Assembly: GCA_947259175.1 (NCBI GenBank)
Contig: CAMYKW010000015.1
Span: forward strand, 1-64,000
Direction of reading: 5' to 3'
Origin: an uncultured Gammaproteobacteria bacterium
GTDB lineage: Bacteria > Pseudomonadota > Gammaproteobacteria > Arenicellales > JAANXG01
DNA length: 64,000 nt
Both the position numbers and the translations under genes were made by a program. The notes under the pieces are model-generated. The model did not search any database, was not told where the DNA came from, and saw nothing but the letters and a program-made list of their open reading frames with translations. Positions within the stretch are counted from its first letter, which is position 1, and each line of letters opens with the position of its first letter. Positions 25,568 through 35,289 of the stretch are shown one piece after another.

Positions 25568-27685
25568 ATGAAGCAAGTTAAACTCAGGGCAGTCGGATTG
25601 GCACTGCTGACGCTGCTGGCATTTTTGGGCATGCGCGCAGCGTGGGCCGTTACCCAGATGATGCCGGACCGGGACCTGTTGTCGGGAACCCAGGTTGTCG
25701 TTTGGGGCAACACAATGCTCCCCATTGGCACACCCTACACGCTGGATTTTGGAGACGGCAGCCCAGTCGTCGGCCCAAATCCAGTAGCGGACCAGTCTTA
25801 CATCGCCCACACACACACCTACAGCTCGGGAGCACTGCCCTCCCAGAACTTCACCGCAACACTCACGGTGGATCCGGGCGGCGCAAACGAGGTGGCCACG
25901 GCCACGATTCAGGTCATCAACCCGGCGTTCCTGAACGCGGAGCAGACCCTCGACGTCGAGATCAACATGGCCATCGAGGACGGTTTGCGCTCCCAGTACG
26001 TCAACCAGACGAACCGCGCCGCCAACTTTGCCGGGGGCACATTTGCCTCGTGGAGTGGCGGAGCGGGTAACGTGGTGATGGCGTATACCTCGCTGGCGGT
26101 GCTGGCGTTCGAGAACCACGGCTACAACCCGGCGAGCGGCCACATCTACTCGGAGCTGGTACAGCGGGGGTTGAACTTCATCTTCGACAATCTCACCACG
26201 CTGACGATATCCGACGACGAAGTCTTTCCGGCCGACCCGTGTGCGGAGATCTATTCGGGGGCCAATTACGGCGACCCGCTGGCGCCGGGACCGGACTGTA
26301 CCGGGCTGCGCGCAACGGCCTCTTTCGATCACGGCTATTCGACCGCGGTCACGTCGCTGGCGATCGCCGGCAGCGGCGCCCCCGCGGCGCTGGCGAACCA
26401 TGGCACGGCCAGCGGTGGCTTCACAGTGGGCAGGACGCATCTGGAGATCATGCAGCGGTTGGTCAACGCCATGGCGTTTGGTCAGCGTTCGGGCGGTTGG
26501 CGATACACCTTCAACACGCAGAACGACGGATCGACCAACGGTTGGAACGTGCTGGCGATGCTGGATGGCGCCGCCTTCGGGGCGACTATTCCACCGTTTG
26601 TAATCTCACAGTTGGACATCGGCACCGAGGCCCTGACCCTTGTCGACGGCAGCATGGGCTATACGAGTAAATCCGCACAGAACACCGCGAAGACCGGCAT
26701 TCGGCTCCAGGCCTTGCACCTGATCGGCGTGGCGCTGGGCAGTAACACATCGGCAGGCGGTCCGACCCCACAGATGAGCGTTGACTACATTGACGCGGGC
26801 TGGAAGGGCCGGCCCGAGAGTTTCCAGTGTTTCAGCGTCACTCCTAATCCGCTTGCACCATTTCAGACCACCTCTGATTTAAACAACTTCGGCTGCCTGT
26901 ATGCAATGTTCAACGTGTTCAAGGGGTTGAAACTGTACAACGTGAACACACTCGCGAACTCCAGCCGGGCGGATATGGATTGGCACCGCGAGTACCAGGA
27001 TTACCTCACGCAGACGCAAAACGCGCCGACCACCACCGGCGGCGGCGACTGGGGCAATCTGTCGTTCTCCTGCTGCTCGAGCGACACGAATGGCGAGACC
27101 GCGCTGGCGCTGCTGGTGCTGGCGGAAAGCGCGACCATCCTACCGGATGTGCTGACGTTTAACCTGGCGCTACAGGAGGTGGTATTCGGGGACACCGCGT
27201 TCCTGACGGTAAAGGCTGAGACGACGGCCGGCAGCCCGGTGCCAGGGGTAACGGTCGATTTTATCAAGCAGCCAGGCAGCTTGACCGAAGATCCGTTCCC
27301 GCTTCCGGACTCGCTCTCAGCGGTGACCGACGCAGCCGGTGAAGCCACGGTCAGTTACAGCTACGATGGTTCCATCGGTCCGGGTACCGACGAGTGGATC
27401 GCCGAGGTGGCCGGTGTGTCTTCGGGATCCGCCTTCGTGGACTGGAAACCGAACACGGTGGTGATCGACGGCTGCGACACCGGCGTGCCGAACGAGACCC
27501 TGCCGGATGGCGACACCCTGCAGGATAAGATCGACCAGTGCGCTGTGAATCCCAAGAACCACGGCAAGTTCGTCAGCTGCGTGGCCAAAGCCATGAACGC
27601 GGCGAAGAAAGCCGGCATCATCACCGGCGAGCAGAAGGGAGACATCATGGATTGTGCGGGCTCTTCATCGATTGGCAAGAAGTAG
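25568..27685 (+). CDS. Secreted multidomain toroid protein with CDSGV-type C-terminal module
   Basis: 705 residues, with AAAGGAGG nine bases before the ATG. Signal peptide to about residue 27 (FLGMRAAWA). Residues 30-110 look like a PKD/Ig-type domain (LDFGDGSPV, HTHTYSSG). Residues about 125-515 resemble an alpha-toroid: VMAYTSLAVLAFENHGY, YSTAVTSLAIAGSG, RSGGWRYTFN, KTGIRLQALHLIGV, GDWGNLSFSCCSSD, ETALALLVLAESA. Residues about 525-625 resemble a bacterial Ig-like domain (VPGVTVDFIKQPG, AGEATVSYSYDG). Residues 631-705 are a separate module with four cysteines, shared with the proteins at 55829 and 59007. Function unknown; probably cell-surface or secreted. Confidence 0.85.
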   Translation: MKQVKLRAVGLALLTLLAFLGMRAAWAVTQMMPDRDLLSGTQVVVWGNTMLPIGTPYTLDFGDGSPVVGPNPVADQSYIAHTHTYSSGALPSQNFTATLTVDPGGANEVATATIQVINPAFLNAEQTLDVEINMAIEDGLRSQYVNQTNRAANFAGGTFASWSGGAGNVVMAYTSLAVLAFENHGYNPASGHIYSELVQRGLNFIFDNLTTLTISDDEVFPADPCAEIYSGANYGDPLAPGPDCTGLRATASFDHGYSTAVTSLAIAGSGAPAALANHGTASGGFTVGRTHLEIMQRLVNAMAFGQRSGGWRYTFNTQNDGSTNGWNVLAMLDGAAFGATIPPFVISQLDIGTEALTLVDGSMGYTSKSAQNTAKTGIRLQALHLIGVALGSNTSAGGPTPQMSVDYIDAGWKGRPESFQCFSVTPNPLAPFQTTSDLNNFGCLYAMFNVFKGLKLYNVNTLANSSRADMDWHREYQDYLTQTQNAPTTTGGGDWGNLSFSCCSSDTNGETALALLVLAESATILPDVLTFNLALQEVVFGDTAFLTVKAETTAGSPVPGVTVDFIKQPGSLTEDPFPLPDSLSAVTDAAGEATVSYSYDGSIGPGTDEWIAEVAGVSSGSAFVDWKPNTVVIDGCDTGVPNETLPDGDTLQDKIDQCAVNPKNHGKFVSCVAKAMNAAKKAGIITGEQKGDIMDCAGSSSIGKK

Positions 27686-27758
27686 TAGCCAAAGCTGCAT
27701 GAAGGGAACTTAGGCTGAGGGGCCGTCTCCAGACAGCCCCTCCCGGCTAAGTTTTGAC

Positions 27759-27793
27759 AACGCCTGCGCTCCCCCCGAGCGCAGGCGTTTTCT
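27759..27793 (+). terminator. Rho-independent terminator
   Basis: A 12-bp perfect stem, AACGCCTGCGCT at 27759-27770 and its complement at 27778-27789, has a seven-base C-rich loop and is followed by TTTTCT. It lies 74 bases after the stop of the 705-residue secreted protein and should end that transcript. Confidence 0.9.
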
Positions 27794-28238
27794 ATTGTGT
27801 CCAGGGTACAACTTTCATTGACGCATCGAAACGGTCTCCGTGGGCGAAACACGCCTGGCAATGATTGCGGTTGGAAACCCTCCTACGGGAATAGTCACAT
27901 TCGTGGGGGTCAGGTCTTTCATTGACACATTTTCCCAATCCCTTTGTGCGCGGTGTCTTATCACGCAGATCTCGGTAACTCGTGCCGCGTGTAGTTCGCA
28001 GTACTCACCACTCCCACAAAGGTCACCCTGAGGCGCGGTGCCGAAGGATCTTGAGCTCCGAGCCGGTCTTTGACCGCGGTAAGATTCTTAGCGCTGCTCA
28101 GAATAACAAATGAGCTGCCGGTGCGCTTTTACTTGTACTGTGCAAGATCAAACAAGCGCGATTTTTTATTTGCAGTTGCTTGTGCTGCGCGTAGTTCGTA
28201 GCGCAAACCGCTCCCGCACGGTGTCGCTCTCGCGGTTT
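27794..28238. repeat. Spacer with palindromic repeat copies
   Basis: Between convergent genes. Bases 28021-28108 are an inverted-orientation, diverged copy of the palindrome seen at 20930 and 21113, running from GGTCACCCTGAGG and GAAGGATCTTGAG to AAGATTCTTAGCGCTGCTCA. Bases 28153-28218 are a degenerate copy of the AAGCGCGATT to AAACCGCTCCC repeat of 29958. Bases 27794-28020 show no gene or recognisable structure. Confidence 0.65.
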
Positions 28239-28931
28239 TCATCGGTCGCGGCAGGCGACCGGATAGGTGAAGCGCAAGGGCTGTTCGCGGATCTGGCTCG
28301 AAGCGTCGTAGCAGGTGACGGCGCCGATGCCGTCGGCCCAAAACAAGTGCGGGTTGACCGGTTTGTGATCGGAGGAGAATTCGGCGGCCGGTCCGGCGTA
28401 GACGACGAAGTGCAGGTGGGTAGGATTACCGGCGCTGGCGCCGGTGATGCCCATGGTGCCGATCTGCTGTCCGCGCTCGACGCGCTCGTTTGCCTCGACC
28501 CATCTTTCCGTCAGGTGCAGGTACAGCGTCTGTAGGTAGCGGCCCTGCTCGTCGCGGCCGTGGTCGATGCGCAGCAGATTGCCCCACAGCCGGGAGTGCT
28601 GCGACTCGGCCACCACCCCCGGCGCAGGGGCCAGGATCGGGTCGCCGATCTCGCCGCTGATGTCGATGCCCTCGTGGATGCCCAGGAAGTTGCCCTGTTC
28701 ATCGGTGACCGGCAGCGGGCGGAATCGGCCCTGGATCGACGGGGCATCGGCAGGCAGGTCGATCGCGATTTCCCGCTGGTAAGGATCCGTGCCGTGGTCG
28801 ACCACCCAGCCATGACGCGGATGCGGGTGCACCGGCGTGGTCTTCGGCGCGCACGCGATCGTCAGCGAGCTCAGTGCGACTGCCGTCAGCGAGAGGTAAT
28901 ACCAAGGTCCGAGTTTCGAGCGAAGCGACAT
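28239..28931 (-). CDS. M23-family (LytM-type) peptidase
   Basis: 230 residues. A hydrophobic leader ends in LSSLTIACAP, a weak lipobox-like site, so it is either a lipoprotein or a secreted protein. The LytM fold shows both zinc motifs, HEGIDISG (HxGxD) and THLHFVVY (HxH), with GDPILAPAPGVV and LWGNLLRIDHGRD between. Such enzymes cut peptidoglycan cross-links; the retained ligands suggest an active enzyme rather than an EnvC/NlpD-type activator. It abuts the upstream M14 gene with no spacer, and the pair probably acts on cell-wall peptides. Confidence 0.9.
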   Translation of the reverse strand: MSLRSKLGPWYYLSLTAVALSSLTIACAPKTTPVHPHPRHGWVVDHGTDPYQREIAIDLPADAPSIQGRFRPLPVTDEQGNFLGIHEGIDISGEIGDPILAPAPGVVAESQHSRLWGNLLRIDHGRDEQGRYLQTLYLHLTERWVEANERVERGQQIGTMGITGASAGNPTHLHFVVYAGPAAEFSSDHKPVNPHLFWADGIGAVTCYDASSQIREQPLRFTYPVACRDR

Positions 28932-29795
28932 TTATTGCTCACCCACGACGCGGCTCAACAGGTATTGCCACGCCTTGGCGTGATGGGGAAAAAGCCGTTG
29001 TTCATCAAAAATGCCTTCGTAGAGAAATGACAAGGCCCGGTAGCGTTCATAAAAGTAATCGATGGCAACACCCTTGCCGGTGTAGTCGACCACCGACTTC
29101 CAATCGCCGGTTTTGATGTCGCCCCACAAGATGCGGTGCAGTTCTCGCGCGATTTCGATGTGGCGTTGCTTGTCCTCTTCCGCCATATTCAATTTGTAAT
29201 GTCCCCCCGGATAGGCCAGCGCACCCGCGCAACAATGATAACTCATGATCAGATGCAAGCTCGCCGTTTCACGATCAAGCAGTTCAATGAGGCCGCGGGT
29301 CTCCGGTTGGGTCAAGCGCGGCTCGCCGTAGGAGATCACGTCGAAATCGCGGTTCAGATCCACGCGGTTGGCGTTGTTGCGGCGCGGCTTGAGGCGGCGG
29401 TTGCGCCAGTTTTCGAAACCGTCGGGATTGGCGATGGGCACGAGGTAGATGCGGTGTCCCGCGTCGAGAAAGCCGTGCATCCAGGGTTCATCGGACACGC
29501 TGAGCAACCAGCCGCCGAGGCGATCGACGATGTTCATATATTCATCGCCGTGAATAGCGCCGATGATCAACACCGACTTTGCCGACGCGCGCAGCGGCTT
29601 CCGCGCGATGCGCAGGGCGGTGAGTTCGTTACCGTTTACGCTGTTGCCGTAGGTCAGCCGTTCGGCAATCTCCGGATGGTTCTGTTCCAGGACCGTGAGG
29701 GTGTCCTGGATCTCGCGATAGGAAGGCGCCGGCGGCGCATGGCTGCAGGCGGTGAGCCAGAGTGCGACAATCCATAAAAGTGTTCTCGAGCGCAT
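28932..29795 (-). CDS. M14-family zinc carboxypeptidase, lipoprotein
   Basis: 287 residues. The leader WIVALWLTACSH has a good lipobox (LTAC), so an outer- or inner-membrane lipoprotein is expected. M14 landmarks are the zinc motif HGDEY (HxxE), NPDGFENWRNRR, the substrate segment RVDLNRDF and the third zinc ligand in MSYHCCAG. The likely general-base glutamate is in FLYEGIF. Members remove C-terminal or D-amino peptides, including murein peptides. Cotranscription with the M23 peptidase gene supports a peptidoglycan role. Confidence 0.9.
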   Translation of the reverse strand: MRSRTLLWIVALWLTACSHAPPAPSYREIQDTLTVLEQNHPEIAERLTYGNSVNGNELTALRIARKPLRASAKSVLIIGAIHGDEYMNIVDRLGGWLLSVSDEPWMHGFLDAGHRIYLVPIANPDGFENWRNRRLKPRRNNANRVDLNRDFDVISYGEPRLTQPETRGLIELLDRETASLHLIMSYHCCAGALAYPGGHYKLNMAEEDKQRHIEIARELHRILWGDIKTGDWKSVVDYTGKGVAIDYFYERYRALSFLYEGIFDEQRLFPHHAKAWQYLLSRVVGEQ

Positions 29796-29918
29796 CGAAG
29801 GTTCTACGCGTTACCGACGACGGGTAAGTTAAGCGGGAACGGGCCGGCGTTCAACTTGGATATCGATCACCGAGGCCCGGGCCGCTCCGGTAAGGATGTC
29901 GATCTCCGTTGGGACATT

Positions 29919-30219
29919 AAGATCCTTCGCGTTGCTCAGGATGACAAGAAGGGGCGCGGGAGCGCTTTTTAAGCGCGATTGGTTGATTCGCGGTTGTTTA
30001 CGCCGTGCTCTGTTTACGGTGCAAACCGCTCCCACAGGTCGAGGATTTTTTAGTCGCGGTTGCTTGTGCCGTGCTCTTTTTACGGTAGAAACCGCCCACA
30101 ACGCGGCCAAAAGCCGGAGCGAGGGGAAATTTCCGGGACCGTCGACAGCAGGGATGCTGGAGTCGAGCTTACAGGGATGTATTCACAGCGCGTCCCGGGA
30201 ATTTTTCCTCGCTCCGGCT
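29919..30219. repeat. Spacer made of three repeat elements
   Basis: Bases 29919-29947 are a half copy of the AAGATCCTTCG to CTCAGGATGAC palindrome. Bases 29958-30035 and 30052-30099 are two copies of the repeat also seen at 918-996. Bases 30112-30219 form a MITE-like element with roughly 28-bp near-perfect terminal inverted repeats (left arm AGCCGGAGCGAGG, right arm CCTCGCTCCGGCT); its interior includes GACAGCAGGGATGCTGGAG. No transposase or gene is present. The element ends just 3' of the RND gene. Confidence 0.82.
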
Positions 30220-30237
30220 CCCCGGGGCAGGTATTTC

Positions 30238-33200
30238 TTATGCGCTGTTGGAAACCGCTTTCTCGGGAGCCGGGCGCGGACCGGCGGAGGAGCGCTGCAC
30301 GCTGAAGTACAGCAGTGGAATCACGAATAGGGTGAGCACGGTAGAGGCGAAGGTGCCGAAGATCAACGAGATCGCCAGGCCGCCGAACACCGGATCGAGA
30401 ATCATCACCAGCGTGCCGAGGATGATCGCCAGCGCGGTCAGCATGATCGGGCGCAGGCGGGTGATGCCCGCTTGCAATACCGCTTCGTCCAGCGGATGGC
30501 CCTGCTTGCGGTACTCGAGAATGAAATCGATGAGCAGCAGCGAATTGCGCACCACGATGCCGGCCAGGGCGATGACGCCGATCATCGACGTGGCGGTGAA
30601 ATACTGGCCCATGATCGTGTGCCCGGGAAACACGCCGACGATGGTCAATGGAATCGCCCCCATCACCACCAGCGGGATGACGAACGACCGGTAATAACCC
30701 ACCAGGGTCAAATAGATCAGCAACACGGCGACGCCGAATGCCGCGCCCAGGTCGCGGAACACATCCAGAGTGAGACGCATCTCGCCGTCCCAGCGCAGGC
30801 TCCAACTCGAGGTGTCCGGATCGCCGAGGAAATACTGCGTCAGCTCGACCCCGTCCGGCAGCGGATTGCTGCGCAGGTGATTCCACATGCCCAGCACCGC
30901 GTACACCTGGCTGGTGGATCCGAGCTCGCCGGTTACGTACACCACCGGCCGCTGGTCCTTGTGGTGGATTGCGTTCGGCGCGGTGACCTCGACCACCTCG
31001 GCGATGCGATTCAGGGGGACCTGCCGGCCCTGGGGGGTGATGAAAAAGATCTTATTCAAGTCCGCCGGTTGGCGCCGGTCGGAAGTCGGAATCTGGAAGC
31101 GGATCGGCACCGGCTCTTTTTCGAATTCCATGTGCACCGTGCCCACGTCATAACCGTCGAGGAAGGTGCGCAGGGTCTGCGCGATGTCCACGGTGGGAAT
31201 GCCGGCGAGGGCCGCCTTCTCCCGGTTGACGACAATCTTGAACTCGCGCACATCTTCACCGATGGTGTCGTCGACATCGACCACGTCGTAGGTGTTCATG
31301 AAGACTTCTTTGCGCAGCTTTGCGGCGATCTCGCGCAGCCGGTCATAGTCCGGACCGTAGAGCTCGGCGAGGATGGTGGCGCGCACCGGCGGGCCCGGCG
31401 GGTCCTCCACCAGCTTGATGTTGGCCCCGGTTTGTTTCGCCACCGCGGCTACCGGTTCGCGCAGTTTAATGGCGATATCGATCGAGCTGTGCTCGCGCAC
31501 GTGCTTGTTGCGCAGGTTGACCCGCACCTCGCCCACGTGGGCGCCGCGCTTCAGGCCGCTGCCGCGCAGCATGCCGTTGAAATCGATGATTCCGGATTCA
31601 CCCACCGTGGTCTCGTAGGTCTCGACGTCCGGATGCGCGCGCAGCACGTCACCCACCAGGCGCGTCACCCGGTCGGTGTCCTCCAACGCGGTGCCCTCGG
31701 GCATATCCACGGTGACGTTCAGGGTGTTGGTGTTGTTCTTGGGCAGCATCTTGAAGCGCACCAGGTCGTACGCCGGCATCGCCAGCACCAGGCCCATCAA
31801 CGCCAGTATCAACAGGAAAAACAACGCGCGCACGCTGCGCAGCCTGAGCAGCACCCCCATGATCGCCGCATAGCCGCGCTCGAGAAGTCCCGGTGCGTGT
31901 TCGTGGCCGTGGCCCTTGACCTTGAGCCAGCGATACGCCGCCCACGGCGCGACGGTGTAGGCGATGAGCAGCGACACGAGCATCGCCACCGGAACATTGA
32001 ACGGGATCGGCCCCATGTAGGGGCCCATCATGCCGGTGACCCACAGCATCGGCAGGAACGCGAGGATCACGGTGAAGGTCGCCAGGTTGGTGGGCTTGCC
32101 GATCTCGTTGACCGCGAGCACCGCCCGGTTGAGTCGGTCGACGACCTTGCCGCCGTAGTGGCGGTAGATGTTCTCGATCACCACGATCGAATCGTCCACC
32201 AGCAGCCCCAGGGAGAGAATCAAGGCAAACAAAGTAATGCGGTTGATGCTCTGCCCGGCGACGAAGCCCACCGCCAAAGTGATGAACAGGATCAACGGGA
32301 TGGTGATGGTGACGATGCCCGCGGCGCGCCAGCCGAGGAACACCACCAGCAGCAGGATGATCGTACCGACGGCAATGGCCAGATGTTCCATCAGGGTGTT
32401 CACCGCGTCCCTGGCCCGCTCGCCGTCGTTGCGGGTCACGTTTACGATGACGTCGTCGGGCACCAGCTCGACGCGCACGCGCTGCAATTCCGCGACCACC
32501 CGGTCCGCGACCGCCACCGCGTTGGCGCCGGAGCGCTTGGCGATGGCGATGGCCACCGCCGGCACCTCGTAGTCCTGCGGCCGCACCCCGCTGTAGGCGG
32601 GCCCGAAGCCGATGCGGTGCACGCGCTCGAACTCTCCCGCTCCGTCACTGATGCGGGCGATCTGTTTCAGATACACCGGGCGATGGCGGTCCACCGCCAC
32701 CACCAACTCGCCGACGTCCTTGGCATCGCGAAGAAACGCCCCGGCGCGCACCTTGGCGTCGAGATTGCCGCTGACCAGCTTGCCCGACGGCATGTCCACG
32801 TTGGTGGCCTGCAGCACGCGGCGGATGTCCACCAAGGCGACGTTGAATTCCTGCATCCTGTCGAGGTCGAGATTGACGTTGATCTGCCGCCGGCGACCGC
32901 CGTGCACGAACGAGGCCGAGGTACCGTCGACACGGCGCAGATGTTCCATCACGTCATTGGCGATGCGACGCAATTGCATGTCGTCCCGTGTCTCGGAGGA
33001 CAGCGAGATGACGAGAATCGGGACGTCATCGACGTCCACGGGCTTGATCAGCGGCTGTTGCGTGCCGGGGGGGATGCGATCCAAATTGCTCATGATGCGG
33101 TCGTACAGTTTGACCAACGAGTCTTCCTTGTCCTCGCCGACTTCGAACTGCACGCTGACCACACCCAGTGAATCCATCGCCAGACCGTAGGTGTGTTCGA

Positions 33201-33474
33201 TCCCCGACATGCCCTGGAGTATCGCCTCCAGCGGCTTGACGATGAGCTGCTCAACCTCTTTCGGCGACGCGCCCGGCTTCTCGATCATTACATTGGCCGC
33301 GGGCACGAGAATCTGCGGGTTCTCTTCACGCGGCGTGACCACAAAAGCCAGGAGGCCGGCGACGAAGGAAAACAACACCAACAGCAAGGTGAGCTTGCTG
33401 TCGATGAAATAACGCGCCACACGACCGGCTGCATTCAAATGCATGTCCGCGGGAGATTGCTGGTGGTTGCTCAT
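30238..33474 (-). CDS. Efflux RND transporter permease
   Basis: 1078 residues, the normal length for the family. The N-terminal helix LTLLLVLFSFVAGLLAFVV, large periplasmic domains, and a helix with the proton-relay aspartate pair in LGLLVDDSIVVIENIYRHYGG are all present, as is the internal pseudo-repeat with VLLIYLTLVGYYRSFVIPL and GIVVRNSLLLIDFI. The pump is driven by protons and would export a hydrophobic or amphiphilic compound from periplasm or inner membrane through the TolC partner. It is last in the tolC, adaptor, RND operon. The substrate cannot be read from the sequence. Confidence 0.95.
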   Translation of the reverse strand: MSNHQQSPADMHLNAAGRVARYFIDSKLTLLLVLFSFVAGLLAFVVTPREENPQILVPAANVMIEKPGASPKEVEQLIVKPLEAILQGMSGIEHTYGLAMDSLGVVSVQFEVGEDKEDSLVKLYDRIMSNLDRIPPGTQQPLIKPVDVDDVPILVISLSSETRDDMQLRRIANDVMEHLRRVDGTSASFVHGGRRRQINVNLDLDRMQEFNVALVDIRRVLQATNVDMPSGKLVSGNLDAKVRAGAFLRDAKDVGELVVAVDRHRPVYLKQIARISDGAGEFERVHRIGFGPAYSGVRPQDYEVPAVAIAIAKRSGANAVAVADRVVAELQRVRVELVPDDVIVNVTRNDGERARDAVNTLMEHLAIAVGTIILLLVVFLGWRAAGIVTITIPLILFITLAVGFVAGQSINRITLFALILSLGLLVDDSIVVIENIYRHYGGKVVDRLNRAVLAVNEIGKPTNLATFTVILAFLPMLWVTGMMGPYMGPIPFNVPVAMLVSLLIAYTVAPWAAYRWLKVKGHGHEHAPGLLERGYAAIMGVLLRLRSVRALFFLLILALMGLVLAMPAYDLVRFKMLPKNNTNTLNVTVDMPEGTALEDTDRVTRLVGDVLRAHPDVETYETTVGESGIIDFNGMLRGSGLKRGAHVGEVRVNLRNKHVREHSSIDIAIKLREPVAAVAKQTGANIKLVEDPPGPPVRATILAELYGPDYDRLREIAAKLRKEVFMNTYDVVDVDDTIGEDVREFKIVVNREKAALAGIPTVDIAQTLRTFLDGYDVGTVHMEFEKEPVPIRFQIPTSDRRQPADLNKIFFITPQGRQVPLNRIAEVVEVTAPNAIHHKDQRPVVYVTGELGSTSQVYAVLGMWNHLRSNPLPDGVELTQYFLGDPDTSSWSLRWDGEMRLTLDVFRDLGAAFGVAVLLIYLTLVGYYRSFVIPLVVMGAIPLTIVGVFPGHTIMGQYFTATSMIGVIALAGIVVRNSLLLIDFILEYRKQGHPLDEAVLQAGITRLRPIMLTALAIILGTLVMILDPVFGGLAISLIFGTFASTVLTLFVIPLLYFSVQRSSAGPRPAPEKAVSNSA

Positions 33475-33490
33475 CGACTATCGATCCCGA

Positions 33491-33850
33491 TCACTCGATG
33501 GGAGTCAGCGGCGAGCCGTCACGCACCGCCTTCAGGTCGCCGACCACCAGCGTCTCGCCGCCGCCGAGGCCGCTCAGAATCTCCACCCGCCCCGCTGCGG
33601 TTCGCCCGGTCTTCACCATCTGGAAACGCGCCCTGCCCTGCCGGTACACGAACACCCCGGGGACTCCGGCACGGGTGAGCAGCGCCTCGCTGGGCGCGGA
33701 CAGCAGCCGACCGGATTTAGGCGAATCGATGTTGACAACGCGGCGTTCCAGCGTCGGCCGCTCAACGTCGGGGGTCGGCGCCGGCGCTTGATGACAGGCG
33801 GCGATGACCGCACTCGACGCGGCAATCCAAACAAGCTTGGCTGTGCTCAT
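33491..33850 (-). CDS. Minimal RND adaptor-like lipoprotein
   Basis: Only 119 residues, against about 350-400 for RND periplasmic adaptors. The leader ASSAVIAACHQ carries a good lipobox. What follows matches only the membrane-proximal C-terminal part of HlyD/AcrA-type adaptors: PSEALLTRAGVPGVFVYRQGRARFQMV, then GRVEILSGLGGGETLVVGD and the end AVRDGSPLTPIE. The lipoyl, helical-hairpin and beta-barrel domains are missing, and there is no space for them, since it overlaps tolC by four bases and lies 16 bases from the RND gene. It is either an internally deleted adaptor or a specialised mini-adaptor. Confidence 0.83.
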   Translation of the reverse strand: MSTAKLVWIAASSAVIAACHQAPAPTPDVERPTLERRVVNIDSPKSGRLLSAPSEALLTRAGVPGVFVYRQGRARFQMVKTGRTAAGRVEILSGLGGGETLVVGDLKAVRDGSPLTPIE

Positions 33851-35208
33851 TGCATCACACCCTGCTCATCGAAACCCGACTGCGGATCCAAACTGCCGTC
33901 GGCTAAACGCATTGCTGCGAGGTTGGTCAACAATGACTGCTGGGCGCTGAGCTCCTCGTTGCGGGCGGCGACCAGTCTTTGCTCGGCGCCGAGCAGATCG
34001 ATGAGGATGGTGCGTCCCTGTCCGTAGCGTTCGCTGATCAATTTGACGTTACGTCGCGCCTTGGCGACATTGCCCTTGGCGATATCCAGCCGCATGCGTG
34101 ATTCCTCGACGCGGTCATAAGCATCGCGCACCTCGCCGAGAATCTGCTGACGCAGAGACTCGAACTGATAACGGATGGTGTCGGCGCGGGATCGCGCCGC
34201 ATCCACACCGCTGCGAATGCGGCCGCCGGTATACAGGTCTTTGCGCAGCATCCCCATCACCCGCCAGGAGGGCTCGTTGACCAGCGGATCGTCCCGGTAC
34301 AAGGCTGCATCGGCCATGAGATCCACCTGCGGCCGACGTCGCGCCTCGGCCGCGCGGATTTCCGCTTGGGCGGTTTCCAGCGCGGCCTTGAGCGCCTGCA
34401 GATCCAACCGCGATTCCAACGCCTGCTGCTCATAACTGTCGATGTCGCGCAGTTGAAACGACACCGGTTTCAGGCTCAGCGGCGGCACCGAGATGGCCTG
34501 GGTCTGGGGCATGCCCATGGCTACTTTGAGCCGGTTGTATGCCAGTTTGCGGCTGGTGCTCGATTGCGCGGTCGCGCTCTTGTATGCCGACCAATTCACT
34601 TCGGCGGTGAGTTGATCCGACTTTACCGTGCGGTCCTCACGCACCAACTGCCGCGTGGTTCTGACATGACGCCGCGCCGCGGCCTCGGCGTCGTTGGCGA
34701 TCACCACTCCATACTCGGTGGCCTGGCCGGCGTAGTAGGCGCGCATGGTGTTGAAAGCCAGGCTCTGCAAATACCAGCGGTGCCGCAAGCGCACTGCCTC
34801 GGCGTTGCCCTGTGCGCTGTCGATGTCGGCGTCGGTGCGCCCGCCGTTATACACGGAATAATTCAGTCCGACGGCACCGGTAAACAGAGTGCTGACATCG
34901 GGGTCGTTGAGGCGGTCGGGATCGAAGTCCTCGGCCTTCACCGTACGGCTGTTCAGCGATGCGGCAAAGGCGTCCAAAGGATTGTCGCTGGCCTGAAAGC
35001 CGTAGCGAAACACCAGTTGCGGGCTGCGCGCCGCGGTGGCAACGCCGATTTGCGCCTCGGCGGTAGAGAGTTGCTGCGCGGAGGCACGCAGCGAAAAATT
35101 TTCATCGACGGTGTAACGCACCGCGTCATGGAGCGAGGTGAACGGTTCGGCGAGCGCCGGGCCGTTGCATCCCAAAGTCAAAATAACAAGAAAAATCAAG
35201 CGCTTCAT
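33847..35208 (-). CDS. TolC-family outer-membrane efflux protein
   Basis: 453 residues with a Sec signal (FLVILTLGCNGPALA). Two coiled-coil hairpin halves are visible, the first with ASAQQLSTAEAQIGVATAAR and RTDADIDSAQGNAEAVRL, the second with ALKAALETAQAEIRAAEARRR and YDRVEESRMRLDIAKGNVAKARRN, ending RTILIDLLGAEQRLVAARNE, as in TolC-type trimeric channels. It opens the operon with the adaptor and the RND pump, and is divergent from fixL. Length and repeat layout are normal. Confidence 0.93.
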   Translation of the reverse strand: MKRLIFLVILTLGCNGPALAEPFTSLHDAVRYTVDENFSLRASAQQLSTAEAQIGVATAARSPQLVFRYGFQASDNPLDAFAASLNSRTVKAEDFDPDRLNDPDVSTLFTGAVGLNYSVYNGGRTDADIDSAQGNAEAVRLRHRWYLQSLAFNTMRAYYAGQATEYGVVIANDAEAAARRHVRTTRQLVREDRTVKSDQLTAEVNWSAYKSATAQSSTSRKLAYNRLKVAMGMPQTQAISVPPLSLKPVSFQLRDIDSYEQQALESRLDLQALKAALETAQAEIRAAEARRRPQVDLMADAALYRDDPLVNEPSWRVMGMLRKDLYTGGRIRSGVDAARSRADTIRYQFESLRQQILGEVRDAYDRVEESRMRLDIAKGNVAKARRNVKLISERYGQGRTILIDLLGAEQRLVAARNEELSAQQSLLTNLAAMRLADGSLDPQSGFDEQGVMQ

Positions 35209-35261
35209 AATGTGGGCCCGCCCGTACTTTGTTATGCGTTCGCGGATAAATCGCAGAACAT

Positions 35262-35289
35262 ATTATAAGTTATCTCTAATATACTTATA
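35262..35289. promoter_or_regulatory. AT-rich divergent promoter region of tolC and fixL
   Basis: The 210-base gap between the divergent tolC and fixL genes contains a sharply AT-rich core. On the minus strand it holds a consensus -10, TATAAT (35262-35267), in a position suiting tolC. TATAAG at 35264-35269 is mirrored by CTTATA at 35284-35289, which could be an operator. No -35 or known box was recognised for either gene. Confidence 0.45.

Noticed and set aside
30472-33171. Plus-strand open frame of 899 codons opposite the RND gene
   Set aside because: The minus-strand frame is a complete RND permease with all family motifs. The opposite frame is rich in His, Gln and Asp, has no recognisable domain, and is expected from high GC at codon third positions.
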